The notes beneath the pieces are model-generated. The model saw only the letters and a list, made by a program, of their open reading frames with translations. It made no database searches and was not told the origin of the DNA. Positions 52,608 to 61,095 of a stretch of DNA of 64,000 bases are shown here, piece after piece. The position numbers were made by a program, and so were the translations under genes. Source of the DNA: Variovorax paradoxus (lineage in GTDB: Bacteria > Pseudomonadota > Gammaproteobacteria > Burkholderiales > Burkholderiaceae_C); assembly GCF_902712855.1 (NCBI RefSeq), contig NZ_LR743507.1:4140001-4204000 (forward strand), written 5' to 3'. Numbering within the stretch: the stretch's first letter is position 1; the number at the start of each line of letters is the position of its first letter.

Positions 52608-52685
52608 TCAGACGTGCTGTGCCACGAGCACGACCGCGCCGGCAACGGAAATCGCACCGCCGATGATTTGCCTGAGTACCTTCAT
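52608..52685 (-). CDS. 25-aa hydrophobic small protein
   Basis: The frame MKVLRQIIGGAISVAGAVV, followed by LVAQHV, is preceded by AAGGAGA seven bases before the ATG, the best ribosome-binding site in this part of the window. One basic end plus a 17-residue hydrophobic stretch predicts a single membrane helix. It lies 90 bp before the secreted hydrolase on the same strand and may be its leader or a partner. Confidence 0.55.
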   Translation of the reverse strand: MKVLRQIIGGAISVAGAVVLVAQHV

Positions 52686-52873
52686 GAATGTTCTCCTTGG
52701 AATGCGTCGAGGAGTTCATGGTGCCGCGAATCGCTTCGGGTGGGGGGTTGGCAATCTTCATTCGGAAGATAGGCAGGATGAAAGACGGCACACGCGGATG
52801 TTGCACACCGAAAGCTCGGCGTCGCGGTCGCTTGGGCACGACCGAAGAAGGCCTGCCAACCACCCGCACAAAG

Positions 52874-52907
52874 AAAAACGGCTTAGGTCTTGTGGACCTA
52901 AGCCGTT
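52874..52907 (-). terminator. intrinsic terminator after tRNA-Pro
   Basis: A perfect 13-bp stem (52877-52889 with 52895-52907, loop of five) is followed in minus-strand RNA by five U residues. It ends the tRNA transcript and probably the whole ihfA-merR end of the operon. Confidence 0.9.
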
Positions 52908-52925
52908 GATTTCATTTCTTGTTTT

Positions 52926-53002
52926 TGGTCGGTGTGAAAGGATTCGAACCTTCGACCCCTTGCACCCCATGCAAGTGCGCTACCAGGCTGCGCCACACAC
53001 CG
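52926..53002 (-). tRNA. proL: tRNA-Pro (anticodon GGG)
   Basis: A 77-nt cloverleaf with acceptor stem CGGTGTG/CACACCG, D-arm GCGCAGCCTGGTAGCGC, anticodon stem CTTGC/GCAAG with loop AT-GGG-GT, T-arm with GGTTCGAATCC, and an encoded CCA end. It lies 26 bp after merR and 19 bp before a terminator. The ihfA-merR-tRNA-Pro order is common in Burkholderiales. Confidence 0.96.
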
Positions 53003-53028
53003 AAGCTCTCGATTATAGCCGTTGAAAT

Positions 53029-53505
53029 TCAGCGTCCGACAGTCAACAGCTCACGAATTTCAAAGAGTTCGCGGCGCAAGTGCAACAACTGGGACAGGTC
53101 AGGTTCCCGGACGGCCTTTTCCGTGCTCACGTGGACCGGTTCGGGCGAGTCCTGCACGATGGCCGCGTCGAATTCTTCCTGGTCGATCTCGATGGCTTCC
53201 ATTCCTTCGAGCGGCACCTCGCCAGCCTTGCGGCGATCGCGATCGCCTTGCACCAATTCCTGCAGCTTGTTGCGCGCGCCGCTGATGGTGAAGCCCTGGT
53301 CGTAGAGCAGATCGCGGATGCGACGGATCATCAGCACCTCGTGATGCTGGTAATAGCGGCGGTTGCCGCGCCGCTTCATGGGGCGCAGCTGCGTGAACTC
53401 CTGCTCCCAATAGCGAAGCACGTGGGGCTTGACGCCACAGAGTTCGCCGACCTCACCAATGGTGAAGTAGCGTTTGACAGGAATCGGCGGGAGCGTTTTC
53501 TCCAT
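53029..53505 (-). CDS. MerR-family regulator downstream of ihfA
   Basis: A 158-aa MerR-type protein. The winged helix is at ~14-80: RYFTIGEVGELCGVKPHVLR, YWEQEFTQLRP, RRGNRRYYQHHEV. No metal-binding cysteine cluster is seen at the C-terminus, which is acidic. Orthologues always sit next to ihfA in many beta- and gammaproteobacteria, and their target is poorly known. The ATG at 53505 is preferred over TTG at 53514. It is 64 bp after ihfA. Confidence 0.92.
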   Translation of the reverse strand: MEKTLPPIPVKRYFTIGEVGELCGVKPHVLRYWEQEFTQLRPMKRRGNRRYYQHHEVLMIRRIRDLLYDQGFTISGARNKLQELVQGDRDRRKAGEVPLEGMEAIEIDQEEFDAAIVQDSPEPVHVSTEKAVREPDLSQLLHLRRELFEIRELLTVGR

Positions 53506-53569
53506 TGAAATCAAGACCGTGCGCGGGAAACCTTAGAGATTACTCCACGCAGGCGCACAGCACCAAGCA

Positions 53570-53941
53570 CTATTCGGCGCCCAGGCTCCACTCGACTTCC
53601 GGCGCGGCGCCCTGCTCGGCGCTTCCCTGGATCTGTTCCTTCAGCTTGGCGCTCGCGTGGAAAGTGGCCACGCGGCGCTCGCCGATCGGAATGGCCTCGC
53701 CGGTGCGCGGATTGCGCCCCGGCCGCGGTGCCTTGACGCGAATCTGGAAGTTGCCGAAGCCGGAAATCTTCACGTCGGTGCCTTCGATGAGGCTGTTTGC
53801 CACGAGCTCGAAGAACGCTTCGACCATGTCCTTGGACTCACGCTTGTTCAAGCCGATCTGCTCGAACAGCAGGTCGGCCAGATGCGCCTTGGTGAGCGCA
53901 GGCGTCTCGAGAGCCTCGAGCGTGAATTCGGCAGCGTTCAT
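53570..53941 (-). CDS. ihfA: integration host factor subunit alpha
   Basis: A 123-aa HU-fold DNA-bending protein that pairs with IhfB. Conserved regions are LTKAHLADLLFEQIGLNKRE, VKISGFGNFQIRVKAPRPGRNPRTGE and the end of the beta arm IPIGERRVATFHAS. The C-terminal tail beyond that is ~20 residues longer than in E. coli, as is normal for this group. An ATG two codons upstream (53947) overlaps the pheT stop, so translation is probably coupled. The five-base gap to pheT puts it in the same mRNA. Confidence 0.96.
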   Translation of the reverse strand: MNAAEFTLEALETPALTKAHLADLLFEQIGLNKRESKDMVEAFFELVANSLIEGTDVKISGFGNFQIRVKAPRPGRNPRTGEAIPIGERRVATFHASAKLKEQIQGSAEQGAAPEVEWSLGAE

Positions 53942-53946
53942 TCTCA

Positions 53947-56388
53947 TCACCCCCTCAAGCGGCCGCCGACCTGGGCGCCCAGTTGTTCGACGATCGCACG
54001 CACAGCGGGTTCGACCTGCTCGTCCGTCAACGTGCCGCTGTCGCTCTGGAAGCTCAGGCGCACCGCCATGCTCTTCTCGCCTTGCGCCAGTGCACCGGGC
54101 GCGGCCACGGCGCCGTCGCGCAATGGCTGCGGACGATAGATGTCGAACAGCGTCGCGTCGCGCAGCAGACCCGTGGCAGCAGTCGCACCGCGAATGGCGT
54201 GCATGAGTGCGTCGTGCGTCACGGCCTCGGCCACGACGACGGCAATGTCCCGCTCCACGGCCTGGTGTTTGGGCACCGGCTTTGCCACAGGCACGGGACG
54301 CGCGATGACGGCATCGAGGTCTAGTTCGAACAGCACCGGCGGTTGCGCGAAGTCCCACTTCTGGCGCCACCGCGGATGCAGCTCGCCGACGAAGCCGATG
54401 GCCTTTCCGTCGACCAGCACACGCGCAGAACGCCCGGGATGCAGCGCGGGATGCTCGGCCGCCTCGAAGGTCGGCACAAGCGGTGACAGCAACGCCTCGA
54501 CATCGCCCTTGACGTCGTAGAAGTCGATGCGCTGCGACTTGCCGTCCCAGCGCGCCTCATCGGCATCGCCCCAGGCGAGCCCGGCCACGCGCATCGGCTG
54601 GTCGATGCCGCGCACGGTGCTGTCGGTGGTCGCAACGCTGTCGTCGCGCATGAACACCCGGCCCAGCTCGAACACGCGCACGCGTGGCGCCTTGCGGTCG
54701 AGGTTGAACTTGAGCACCTGCAGCAGAGAGCCGAGAAGCGACGAGCGCATGACGCTCATCTGGCTTGCGATGGGATTCAGCAGCTTGACGGGGTCAGTGT
54801 TGCCCGCCAGGTCCTGCTCCCAATGCGCTTCCACGAAGCTGAAGTTGATCGTTTCCTGGTAGCCCAGCGCGGCGATGCTGCGACGCACAGCGAACCGGCT
54901 GCGCTGCGCCTCGGGCCGCACGCGGGCGGTGATGGGCGCGAGCGGTGCAACGGTCGGCAGGTTGTTGAAGCCGATCAGGCGCGCAACCTCCTCGATCAGG
55001 TCTTCTTCGATCAACAGGTCGAAGCGGTGCGGCGGCGGTGCGACGGTCAGCGTGCCTTCGCCTTCGGTGATCGAGAAACCGAGGCGGCCGAGCGCATCCG
55101 CGCACTGCGCCTGCGTCAGCGGCATGCCGATCACGCGCGAAGCACGCGCCACGCGAAGCGTGACGGGCGAGGCTTCGGGCACATGCAGTTTCTGGTCGTC
55201 GATCGTGCCGGCCTGGCCGCCGCAGACCTCGACGATGAGTTGCGTGATGCGCTCGATGATCTGCACCGTGCGGCTCGGATCGACGCCGCGCTCGAAGCGA
55301 TGGCCCGCATCGGTGGAGAAGTTGAAGCGGCGCGAACGACCTTGCACGGCTTCGGGCCACCAGAAGGCGGCCTCGACGTAGATGTTGCGCGTGTCGTCGG
55401 ACACGGAGGTTGCATCGCCACCCATGATGCCCGCGAGCGATTCGACTTCGCGGTCGTCCGCGATCACGCCGACCTTGTCGTCGACGGTGATGGTGGTGCC
55501 GTTGAGCAGCTTGAGCTGTTCGCCCGCCTTGCCCCAACGCACGGTGAGGCCGCCGTGGATCTTGTCGAGGTCGAAGATGTGGCTGGGCTGACCGTACTCG
55601 AACATCACGTAGTTCGAGATGTCGACCAGCGGGGTGACGCTGCGCTGGCCGCAGCGCGCGAGGCGCTCGACCATCCAGCCCGGCGTGGCAACCTTGGTGT
55701 CCACGCCGCGCACGATGCGGCCTGAGAAACGGCCGCAGAGTTCGGGGGCTTCGACCTTGACAGGCAGCACATCGGAGAACGACGTTGCCACCGGTGCGAT
55801 GGCCGGCGTCTTGAGCGGTGCGCCGGTGAGCGCCGACAGTTCGCGCGCCACACCGTACACGCTGAGTCCATGCGCCAGGTTGGGCGTGAGCTTGAGCGTG
55901 AGCAGCGAGTCATCGAGCTTGAGCACCTCGCGCACATCGGCGCCGATCGGCGCATCGGATGCGAGCTCGAGCAGCCCGCCATGATCTTCGCTCAGGTGCA
56001 GCTCTCGCGCCGAGCACAGCATGCCCTGGCTTTCGACGCCGCGCAGCTTGCCGAGTTTGATGAGGAAGGGCTTGCCGTCTTCGCCCGGCGGCAGTTCCGC
56101 GCCGACGAGCGCGCACGGCACCTTGATGCCGACGCGCGCATTGGGCGCACCGCACACGATGTTCAGCAGAGCACCCTGCCCCGCGTCGACCTGGCAGACG
56201 CGCAGGCGATCTGCGTTCGGGTGCTGCACGGCTTCCTTGATTTCGCCGACCACGATGCGCGTGAAAGGCGGCGCCACCGGACGGCGCTCTTCGACCTCGA
56301 AACCACCCATCGTGAGGGTTTCGGCCAATGCGGCGCTGTCGAGCGGCGGGTTGCAGAACTCGCGCAGCCAGGATTCCGGGAATTGCAT
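53947..56388 (-). CDS. pheT: phenylalanyl-tRNA synthetase beta subunit
   Basis: An 813-aa subunit of the (alpha-beta)2 enzyme that charges tRNA-Phe. It starts MQFPESWLREFCNPPLD, then has the tRNA-binding domain (VVGEIKEAVQHPNADRLRVC), B3/B4 editing domain, B5 (VARLIGFNNLP) and the C-terminal anticodon-binding FDX domain (KHQAVERDIAVVV). Length is normal. It follows pheS by 47 bp and is followed by ihfA after five bases. Confidence 0.97.
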   Translation of the reverse strand: MQFPESWLREFCNPPLDSAALAETLTMGGFEVEERRPVAPPFTRIVVGEIKEAVQHPNADRLRVCQVDAGQGALLNIVCGAPNARVGIKVPCALVGAELPPGEDGKPFLIKLGKLRGVESQGMLCSARELHLSEDHGGLLELASDAPIGADVREVLKLDDSLLTLKLTPNLAHGLSVYGVARELSALTGAPLKTPAIAPVATSFSDVLPVKVEAPELCGRFSGRIVRGVDTKVATPGWMVERLARCGQRSVTPLVDISNYVMFEYGQPSHIFDLDKIHGGLTVRWGKAGEQLKLLNGTTITVDDKVGVIADDREVESLAGIMGGDATSVSDDTRNIYVEAAFWWPEAVQGRSRRFNFSTDAGHRFERGVDPSRTVQIIERITQLIVEVCGGQAGTIDDQKLHVPEASPVTLRVARASRVIGMPLTQAQCADALGRLGFSITEGEGTLTVAPPPHRFDLLIEEDLIEEVARLIGFNNLPTVAPLAPITARVRPEAQRSRFAVRRSIAALGYQETINFSFVEAHWEQDLAGNTDPVKLLNPIASQMSVMRSSLLGSLLQVLKFNLDRKAPRVRVFELGRVFMRDDSVATTDSTVRGIDQPMRVAGLAWGDADEARWDGKSQRIDFYDVKGDVEALLSPLVPTFEAAEHPALHPGRSARVLVDGKAIGFVGELHPRWRQKWDFAQPPVLFELDLDAVIARPVPVAKPVPKHQAVERDIAVVVAEAVTHDALMHAIRGATAATGLLRDATLFDIYRPQPLRDGAVAAPGALAQGEKSMAVRLSFQSDSGTLTDEQVEPAVRAIVEQLGAQVGGRLRG

Positions 56389-56435
56389 CTCTTCGATCTC
56401 GATCTGTTTTTTATCTATGGATGGGTGCCTGCGGC

Positions 56436-57512
56436 TTACTGGAACTGCGAAAGAAAACGCAGGTCGCCGTCGAAGAAGAGGCGAAGGTCGTTCACGCCAT
56501 AGCGCAGCATCGTGAGACGGTCGGGGCCCATGCCAAAGGCAAAGCCGATGTAGCGCTCCGGGTCGAGACCCATGTTGCGGACGACGTTCGGATGCACCTG
56601 GCCGGAACCCGACACCTCGAGCCAGCGGCCGGCCAGGGGTCCGGTCTGGAATTGGATGTCGATCTCGGCGCTGGGTTCGGTGAACGGGAAGAAGCTCGGC
56701 CGGAAGCGCAGCACGAGGTCGTCGCGCTCGAAGAAAGTGCGGCAGAAGTCGGTGAAGACGACCTTCAAGTCCTTGAAGCTGACGTTCTCGCCGAGCCACA
56801 GGCCTTCGCACTGGTGGAACATCGGTGAGTGGGTCGCGTCGCTGTCGACGCGGTAGGTACGGCCCGGCGCAATCACACGGATCTCGGGCGCCTTCACGGT
56901 GCCCGTGGTGTCTGCGGCGGCGGCTGCGAACTCGGCGGCGTATTTCTTGATGTGCTGGTGGGCATAGCGCACCTGCATCGGGCTGGTGTGCGGACGCAGG
57001 TTGTAAGGAATCCCATCGTCGCCGTTCAGGTCGACGTAGAAGGTGTCCTGCATCGAACGCGCCGGGTGGTTCGGCGGGTTGTTGAGCGACGTGAAGCTGT
57101 GCCAGTCGCTCTCGATTTCGGGGCCATCGGCCACGTCGAAACCCATGCTCGAGAAGATCTCCTCGATGCGCTCCAGGGTGCGGCTCACCGGGTGCAGGCC
57201 GCCAGGAATGCGGCGACGGCCGGGCAGGCTCACGTCGAGCGCCTCGGCGCGCAACTGCAGCGAGAGTTCTTCATCGGCCAGTTGCTGGCGTCGATCGGTC
57301 AACGCGGCCTCGATGGCCTGCTTGGCGACGTTGATCGCGGCGCCGCGGGACTTCTTCTCTTCGACGCTCAGCGCGGCCATGCCCTTCATCAGCTCGGTGA
57401 TGCGGCCCGACTTGCCGAGGAACTGCGCCTTGGCGTTCTCGAGCTCAGCGGGCGTCTTCGCTTCGGCGAACGCGGCGCGCGCGGTGTCGACCAGGGAGTC
57501 CAACTCGTTCAT
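56436..57512 (-). CDS. pheS: phenylalanyl-tRNA synthetase alpha subunit
   Basis: A 358-aa class II synthetase subunit carrying the active site. An N-terminal coiled coil (~1-90) precedes motif 1 (HPVSRTLERIEEIFSSMGF), motif 2 region (FHQCEGLWLG) and motif 3 (GFAFGMGPDRLTMLRYG). The ATG at 57512 gives the standard MNELDSLV start. An intrinsic terminator lies 27 bases before it, so entry of RNA polymerase into pheST from rplT is probably partial or regulated. Confidence 0.97.
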   Translation of the reverse strand: MNELDSLVDTARAAFAEAKTPAELENAKAQFLGKSGRITELMKGMAALSVEEKKSRGAAINVAKQAIEAALTDRRQQLADEELSLQLRAEALDVSLPGRRRIPGGLHPVSRTLERIEEIFSSMGFDVADGPEIESDWHSFTSLNNPPNHPARSMQDTFYVDLNGDDGIPYNLRPHTSPMQVRYAHQHIKKYAAEFAAAAADTTGTVKAPEIRVIAPGRTYRVDSDATHSPMFHQCEGLWLGENVSFKDLKVVFTDFCRTFFERDDLVLRFRPSFFPFTEPSAEIDIQFQTGPLAGRWLEVSGSGQVHPNVVRNMGLDPERYIGFAFGMGPDRLTMLRYGVNDLRLFFDGDLRFLSQFQ

Positions 57513-57538
57513 AGCAACAAAAATCTTCGAGGGGAAAT

Positions 57539-57572
57539 AAAAAAGAGCTGGAGCCTTTTCAAGCGCCAGCCC
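57539..57572 (-). terminator. terminator/attenuator between rplT and pheS
   Basis: In minus-strand RNA the arms GGGCUGGCGC and GCUCCAGCUC (57563-57572 with 57545-57554) pair with one mismatch and a G-U pair, followed by six U residues and AUUU. No Phe-rich short ORF precedes it. It would reduce read-through from the ribosomal-protein genes into pheST. Confidence 0.65.
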
Positions 57573-57624
57573 TTGAGCCGTGGGCGCAGGAAGCCGCCCG
57601 GAAGCAGCAGCCTGCTGTGCAGAA

Positions 57625-57984
57625 TCAAGCAGCCAGCTTGGCCTTGACCTGCTCCACGATGCCGGCAAAAGCGGCCTTGTCATGCACGGCGATGTCCGCC
57701 AGCATCTTGCGGTCGATCTCGATACCGGCCTTGCGGATGCCATTGGCGAACTGGCTGTAGGTCAGGCCCAGTTCGCGCGAAGCGGCGTTGATACGCGCGA
57801 TCCACAGCTGACGGAACACGCGCTTCTTGGTACGGCGGTCACGGTAGGCGTATTGGCCTGCCTTCATCACCGCCTGTTTGGCGATGCGGAAGACATTGCC
57901 GCGGCGACCGCGGAAACCCTTGGCGAGTGCGAGAACTTTCTTGTGGCGGGCGCGAGCCGTTACACCACGTTTGACGCGAGGCAT
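57625..57984 (-). CDS. rplT: 50S ribosomal protein L20
   Basis: A 119-aa, very basic protein of the large ribosomal subunit, also the autorepressor of the rpmI-rplT mRNA in many bacteria. It begins [18 protein letters not shown] and contains [26 protein letters not shown] lies before the ATG. It is 24 bp after rpmI. Confidence 0.98.
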
Positions 57985-58008
57985 GTGTGTACTCCTTGTT
58001 CGTCTGAG

Positions 58009-58212
58009 TTAAATGCCACGGCCGGGCAGCATCGCGGCGACGGAAACCATGTTGGTCTCATGCACTGCAACTGCACCACGCAGGTGACGCTTGTTCTTGG
58101 TGGTCTTCTTCGTCAAGATGTGACGCTTGAAGGCTTGACCGCGCTTGACGGTGCCACCGGGACGAACGCGGAAACGTTTTTTCGCGCTGCTCTTGGTCTT
58201 CATTTTGGGCAT
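58009..58212 (-). CDS. rpmI: 50S ribosomal protein L35
   Basis: A 67-aa basic ribosomal protein, MPKMKTKSSAKKRFRVRPGG to MLPGRGI. AAAGGAG is placed well before the ATG. The 160-bp gap to infC is long for this operon and could hold the L20-responsive leader, though I could not identify a specific fold. Confidence 0.97.
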   Translation of the reverse strand: MPKMKTKSSAKKRFRVRPGGTVKRGQAFKRHILTKKTTKNKRHLRGAVAVHETNMVSVAAMLPGRGI

Positions 58213-58372
58213 GTGAATGCTCCTTTAGTTTGTGCTCGTGAGGCGCCATGGATGCTCCACGGACTTGTTGGCCCCGAGACACTTCTTTATCTCGCCCTTG
58301 CCTGCGCTTCTTTCGAAACGCCGGCAACGGCGAAATCCCTTCAAAACCTCGCTACTGAGGCGACCCTGGCTC

Positions 58373-58987
58373 TCAAGCCGCTGCGGGCGATGCGGCCGGA
58401 GCCGCAGCATCTGCCGCCGGCTTCGGTGCACCACCGCCAGCCTTCTTGCGGCCCGGCGCGATCATCATGATCATCTGCCGGCCTTCAAGCTTCGGGAACT
58501 GCTCGACCATGATCAGGTCGCCCAGTTCATCGCGAATGCGCTGCAACAGTGCCAGACCCAACTCTTGGTGCGTGATCTCGCGACCGCGAAAGCGCAGCGT
58601 GATCTTGCATTTGTCGCCGTCCTCAAGGAAGCGCTTGATGTTGCGCATCTTGATGTTGTAGTCGCCGTCGTCGGTACCGGGTCGGAACTTGATTTCCTTG
58701 ACCTCGATGACCTTCTGCTTCGACTTCGCCTCGGCCGCCTTCTTCTGCTCGTGGTACTTGAACTTGCCGTATTCGATGAGGCGGCACACGGGCGGGTTGG
58801 CGGCCGCGACAACCTCCACCAGGTCCACGTCCTGTTCTCCGGCCAAGCGCAAGGCCTCGGCAAGACTCACGACACCCAATTGCTCGTTATCCGGGCCGAT
58901 CAGGCGGACTTCCGGGGCCATGATTTCCCGGTTCAGGCGGTGTTGGCGTTCCTCGCGGTGGCGGCGGTCGCGAAATGCAGTAGCGAT
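58373..58987 (-). CDS. infC: translation initiation factor IF-3, ATC start codon
   Basis: A 204-aa factor that binds the 30S subunit and checks start codons. The C-terminal domain contains EIKFRPGTDDGDYNIKMRNI and KITLRFRGREITHQELG. The first ATG (58921) would remove the conserved N-terminus. The true start is ATC at 58987, giving IATAFRDRRHREERQHRLNR, with AAGGA upstream. A rare start codon is the known basis of infC autoregulation: IF-3 discriminates against its own start. An Ala/Pro-rich C-terminal tail follows the core. The gap to thrS is 110 bp and holds a hairpin and a promoter candidate. Confidence 0.96.
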   Translation of the reverse strand: MATAFRDRRHREERQHRLNREIMAPEVRLIGPDNEQLGVVSLAEALRLAGEQDVDLVEVVAAANPPVCRLIEYGKFKYHEQKKAAEAKSKQKVIEVKEIKFRPGTDDGDYNIKMRNIKRFLEDGDKCKITLRFRGREITHQELGLALLQRIRDELGDLIMVEQFPKLEGRQMIMMIAPGRKKAGGGAPKPAADAAAPAASPAAA

Positions 58988-59008
58988 GGTCAGAATCCTT
59001 CAAAATTT

Positions 59009-59025
59009 GCTACAAAATCTGTAGC
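59009..59025. promoter_or_regulatory. hairpin in the infC leader
   Basis: Inverted repeat GCTACA-AAATC-TGTAGC lies just upstream of the infC ribosome-binding site. It could be a weak terminator or a translational control element. Confidence 0.4.
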
Positions 59026-59073
59026 GAACGCCGCTCAGTCTTCGCGGACAAGCGGCACGAGTTGGCTGCGAAA

Positions 59074-59101
59074 CATATAGGACGTTTCAGAGACAAATCA
59101 A
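59074..59101 (-). promoter_or_regulatory. candidate internal promoter for infC
   Basis: TTGATT (59101-59096) and TATATG (59079-59074), 16 bases apart on the minus strand, overlap the thrS stop codon. It would allow infC and the ribosomal-protein genes to be transcribed independently of thrS. Confidence 0.45.
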
Positions 59102-61005
59102 CGCTTGCCAGCAACGTCCTGGACGAGCCGCTGCGTGAACGATTCGAGGGACATTGCACCGAGGTCCTGATTGCCCCGGGCGCGCACTGCGACGGCACCT
59201 GCTTCCTTTTCCTTGTCACCCACGACAACGATGTAGGGAAGCTTTTGCAACGAATGCTTCCGTATTTTATACGTAATCTTTTCGTTGTGCAGATCGAGCT
59301 GAACCCTAAGCCCTTGATTTTGCAGCGCTTTCGCCACGTCCCGAGCGTAGTCGGCCTGTCCTTCGCTGATATTGAGCACCGCCACCTGCACCGGCGCCAG
59401 CCACGCGGGCAATGCGCCCGAGTGGTGCTCGATCAGCATGCCGATGAAGCGCTCCAGGCTGCCGACGATCGCGCGGTGCAGCATCACTGGATGCGCGCGT
59501 CCACTCGACTCCGTCACGTATTCGCCGCCAAGGCGCTCTGCCGTGTTGAAGTCGACCTGCATCGTTCCGCACTGCCACTGGCGCCCAATGGCATCGCGCA
59601 GCGTGTACTCGATCTTCGGGCCATAGAAGGCACCGTCACCGGGCGCAATGACGAAGTCGACACCCGAACGGCGCAGCGATTCCATCACCGCATGCTCGGC
59701 CTTGTCCCATAGTTCGTCCGAACCGACGCGATTCTCGGGACGCGTAGCGACCTTGTAGAGGATGTCCGTGAAGCCGAAGTCGGCGTAGACCTTCTGAAGC
59801 TGCTCCGTGTACGCGATGCATTCGTCGAGAATCTGGTCTTCCGTGCAGAAGATGTGCCCGTCATCCTGCGTGAAACCCCGCACGCGCATGATGCCGTGCA
59901 GTGCGCCGCTGGGCTCGTTGCGATGGCACTGGCCGAACTCGCCGTAACGCAACGGCAGGTCGCGGTAGCTGCGCAGGTCGCTCTTGAAAATCAGGACGTG
60001 ACCCGGGCAGTTCATCGGCTTGAGCGCGTACTCGCGCTTTTCCGACTCCGTCGTGAACATGTTGTCTCGATAGTTCTGCCAGTGGCCCGTCTTTTCCCAC
60101 AGGCTCTTGTCCAGGATCTGCGGGCCCTTCACTTCCCAGTAGCCCGTGTCACGGTAGATGCCGCGCATATATTGCTCGACCTGCTGCCAGACCGCCCAGC
60201 CCTTGGGGTGCCAGAAGACCACGCCCGGCGCCACTTCGTCGATGTGGAACAGGTCGAGTTCCTTGCCCAGCTTGCGGTGATCGCGCTTCTCGGCCTCCTC
60301 GATGCGCTGGATGTACTGATCCAGTTGCTTTTTGTCCGCCCACGCCGTTCCGTAGATGCGCTGCAGCTGCTCGTTCTTGGCGTCGCCGCGCCAATAGGCG
60401 CCGGCCAGCTTCGTGAGCTTGAAGACCTTCAGGAAGCGCGTGTTCGGCACGTGGGGGCCACGGCACATGTCGACGTATTCCTGGTGGTAGTACAGGCCCA
60501 TGGCTTGCTCGTCGGGCATGTCCTCGACGAGGCGCAGCTTGTAGTCCTCGCCACGCGACTTGAACACCTCGATCACCTCGGCGCGAGGCGTCATCTTCTT
60601 CACGACGTCGTAGTCCTGCGCGATCAGCTCGCGCATGCGCGCCTCGATCGCGGCCATGTCCTCTGGCGTGAACGGACGCTCGTACGCGATGTCGTAATAG
60701 AAGCCTTCGTCGATCACCGGGCCGATGACCATCTTGGCTGTCGGGTAGAGCTGCTTCACCGCGTGGCCGACCAAGTGGGCCGTCGAGTGACGAATGATCT
60801 CCAGGCCTTCATCGTCCTTGGGCGTGATGATCTGGAGCTTGGCGTCATGGTCGATGACGTCGCTCGCATCGACGAGCCGGCCATCGATCTTGCCGGCTAC
60901 CGTCATCTTTGCGAGGCCGGGGCCGATGGACTGGGCCACCTGGGCCACCGAAACCGGGCCGGGGAACTCGCGGCGCGAGTTGTCGGGAAGCGTGATCTGG
61001 ATCAT
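59098..61005 (-). CDS. thrS: threonyl-tRNA synthetase
   Basis: A 635-aa class II synthetase. It has an N-terminal TGS domain (MIQITLPDNSRREFPG), an editing domain with the zinc-like HSTAHLVGHAVKQLYP, and catalytic motifs MNCPGHVLIFKSDLRSYRDL and RVRGFTQDDGHIFC. The anticodon-binding domain ends near ARGNQDLGAMSLESFTQRL. GAGG lies upstream of the ATG. It is the first gene of the operon and follows an attenuator at 61029-61161. Confidence 0.98.
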   Translation of the reverse strand: MIQITLPDNSRREFPGPVSVAQVAQSIGPGLAKMTVAGKIDGRLVDASDVIDHDAKLQIITPKDDEGLEIIRHSTAHLVGHAVKQLYPTAKMVIGPVIDEGFYYDIAYERPFTPEDMAAIEARMRELIAQDYDVVKKMTPRAEVIEVFKSRGEDYKLRLVEDMPDEQAMGLYYHQEYVDMCRGPHVPNTRFLKVFKLTKLAGAYWRGDAKNEQLQRIYGTAWADKKQLDQYIQRIEEAEKRDHRKLGKELDLFHIDEVAPGVVFWHPKGWAVWQQVEQYMRGIYRDTGYWEVKGPQILDKSLWEKTGHWQNYRDNMFTTESEKREYALKPMNCPGHVLIFKSDLRSYRDLPLRYGEFGQCHRNEPSGALHGIMRVRGFTQDDGHIFCTEDQILDECIAYTEQLQKVYADFGFTDILYKVATRPENRVGSDELWDKAEHAVMESLRRSGVDFVIAPGDGAFYGPKIEYTLRDAIGRQWQCGTMQVDFNTAERLGGEYVTESSGRAHPVMLHRAIVGSLERFIGMLIEHHSGALPAWLAPVQVAVLNISEGQADYARDVAKALQNQGLRVQLDLHNEKITYKIRKHSLQKLPYIVVVGDKEKEAGAVAVRARGNQDLGAMSLESFTQRLVQDVAGKR

Positions 61006-61028
61006 GTGAAAACCTCGGCGAGAAAAAC

Positions 61029-61093
61029 AAAAAAGCGCGGTGGATGGCCGCGCTTTGCTTGGTTCTGAAGCTGGTAGAAACCAGCGAGCGCGG
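61029..61093 (-). promoter_or_regulatory. transcription attenuator (terminator and antiterminator) before thrS
   Basis: Terminator: AAAGCGCGG (61056-61048) pairs with CCGCGCTTT (61040-61032), loop CCATCCA, then a U-run. Antiterminator: CCGCGCT (61093-61087), two bases after the leader stop codon, can pair with the same AGCGCGG arm instead. A ribosome finishing the leader peptide would cover the antiterminator arm and allow termination. A ribosome stalled on the Phe codons would leave it free. Confidence 0.8.
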
Positions 61094-61095
61094 GG

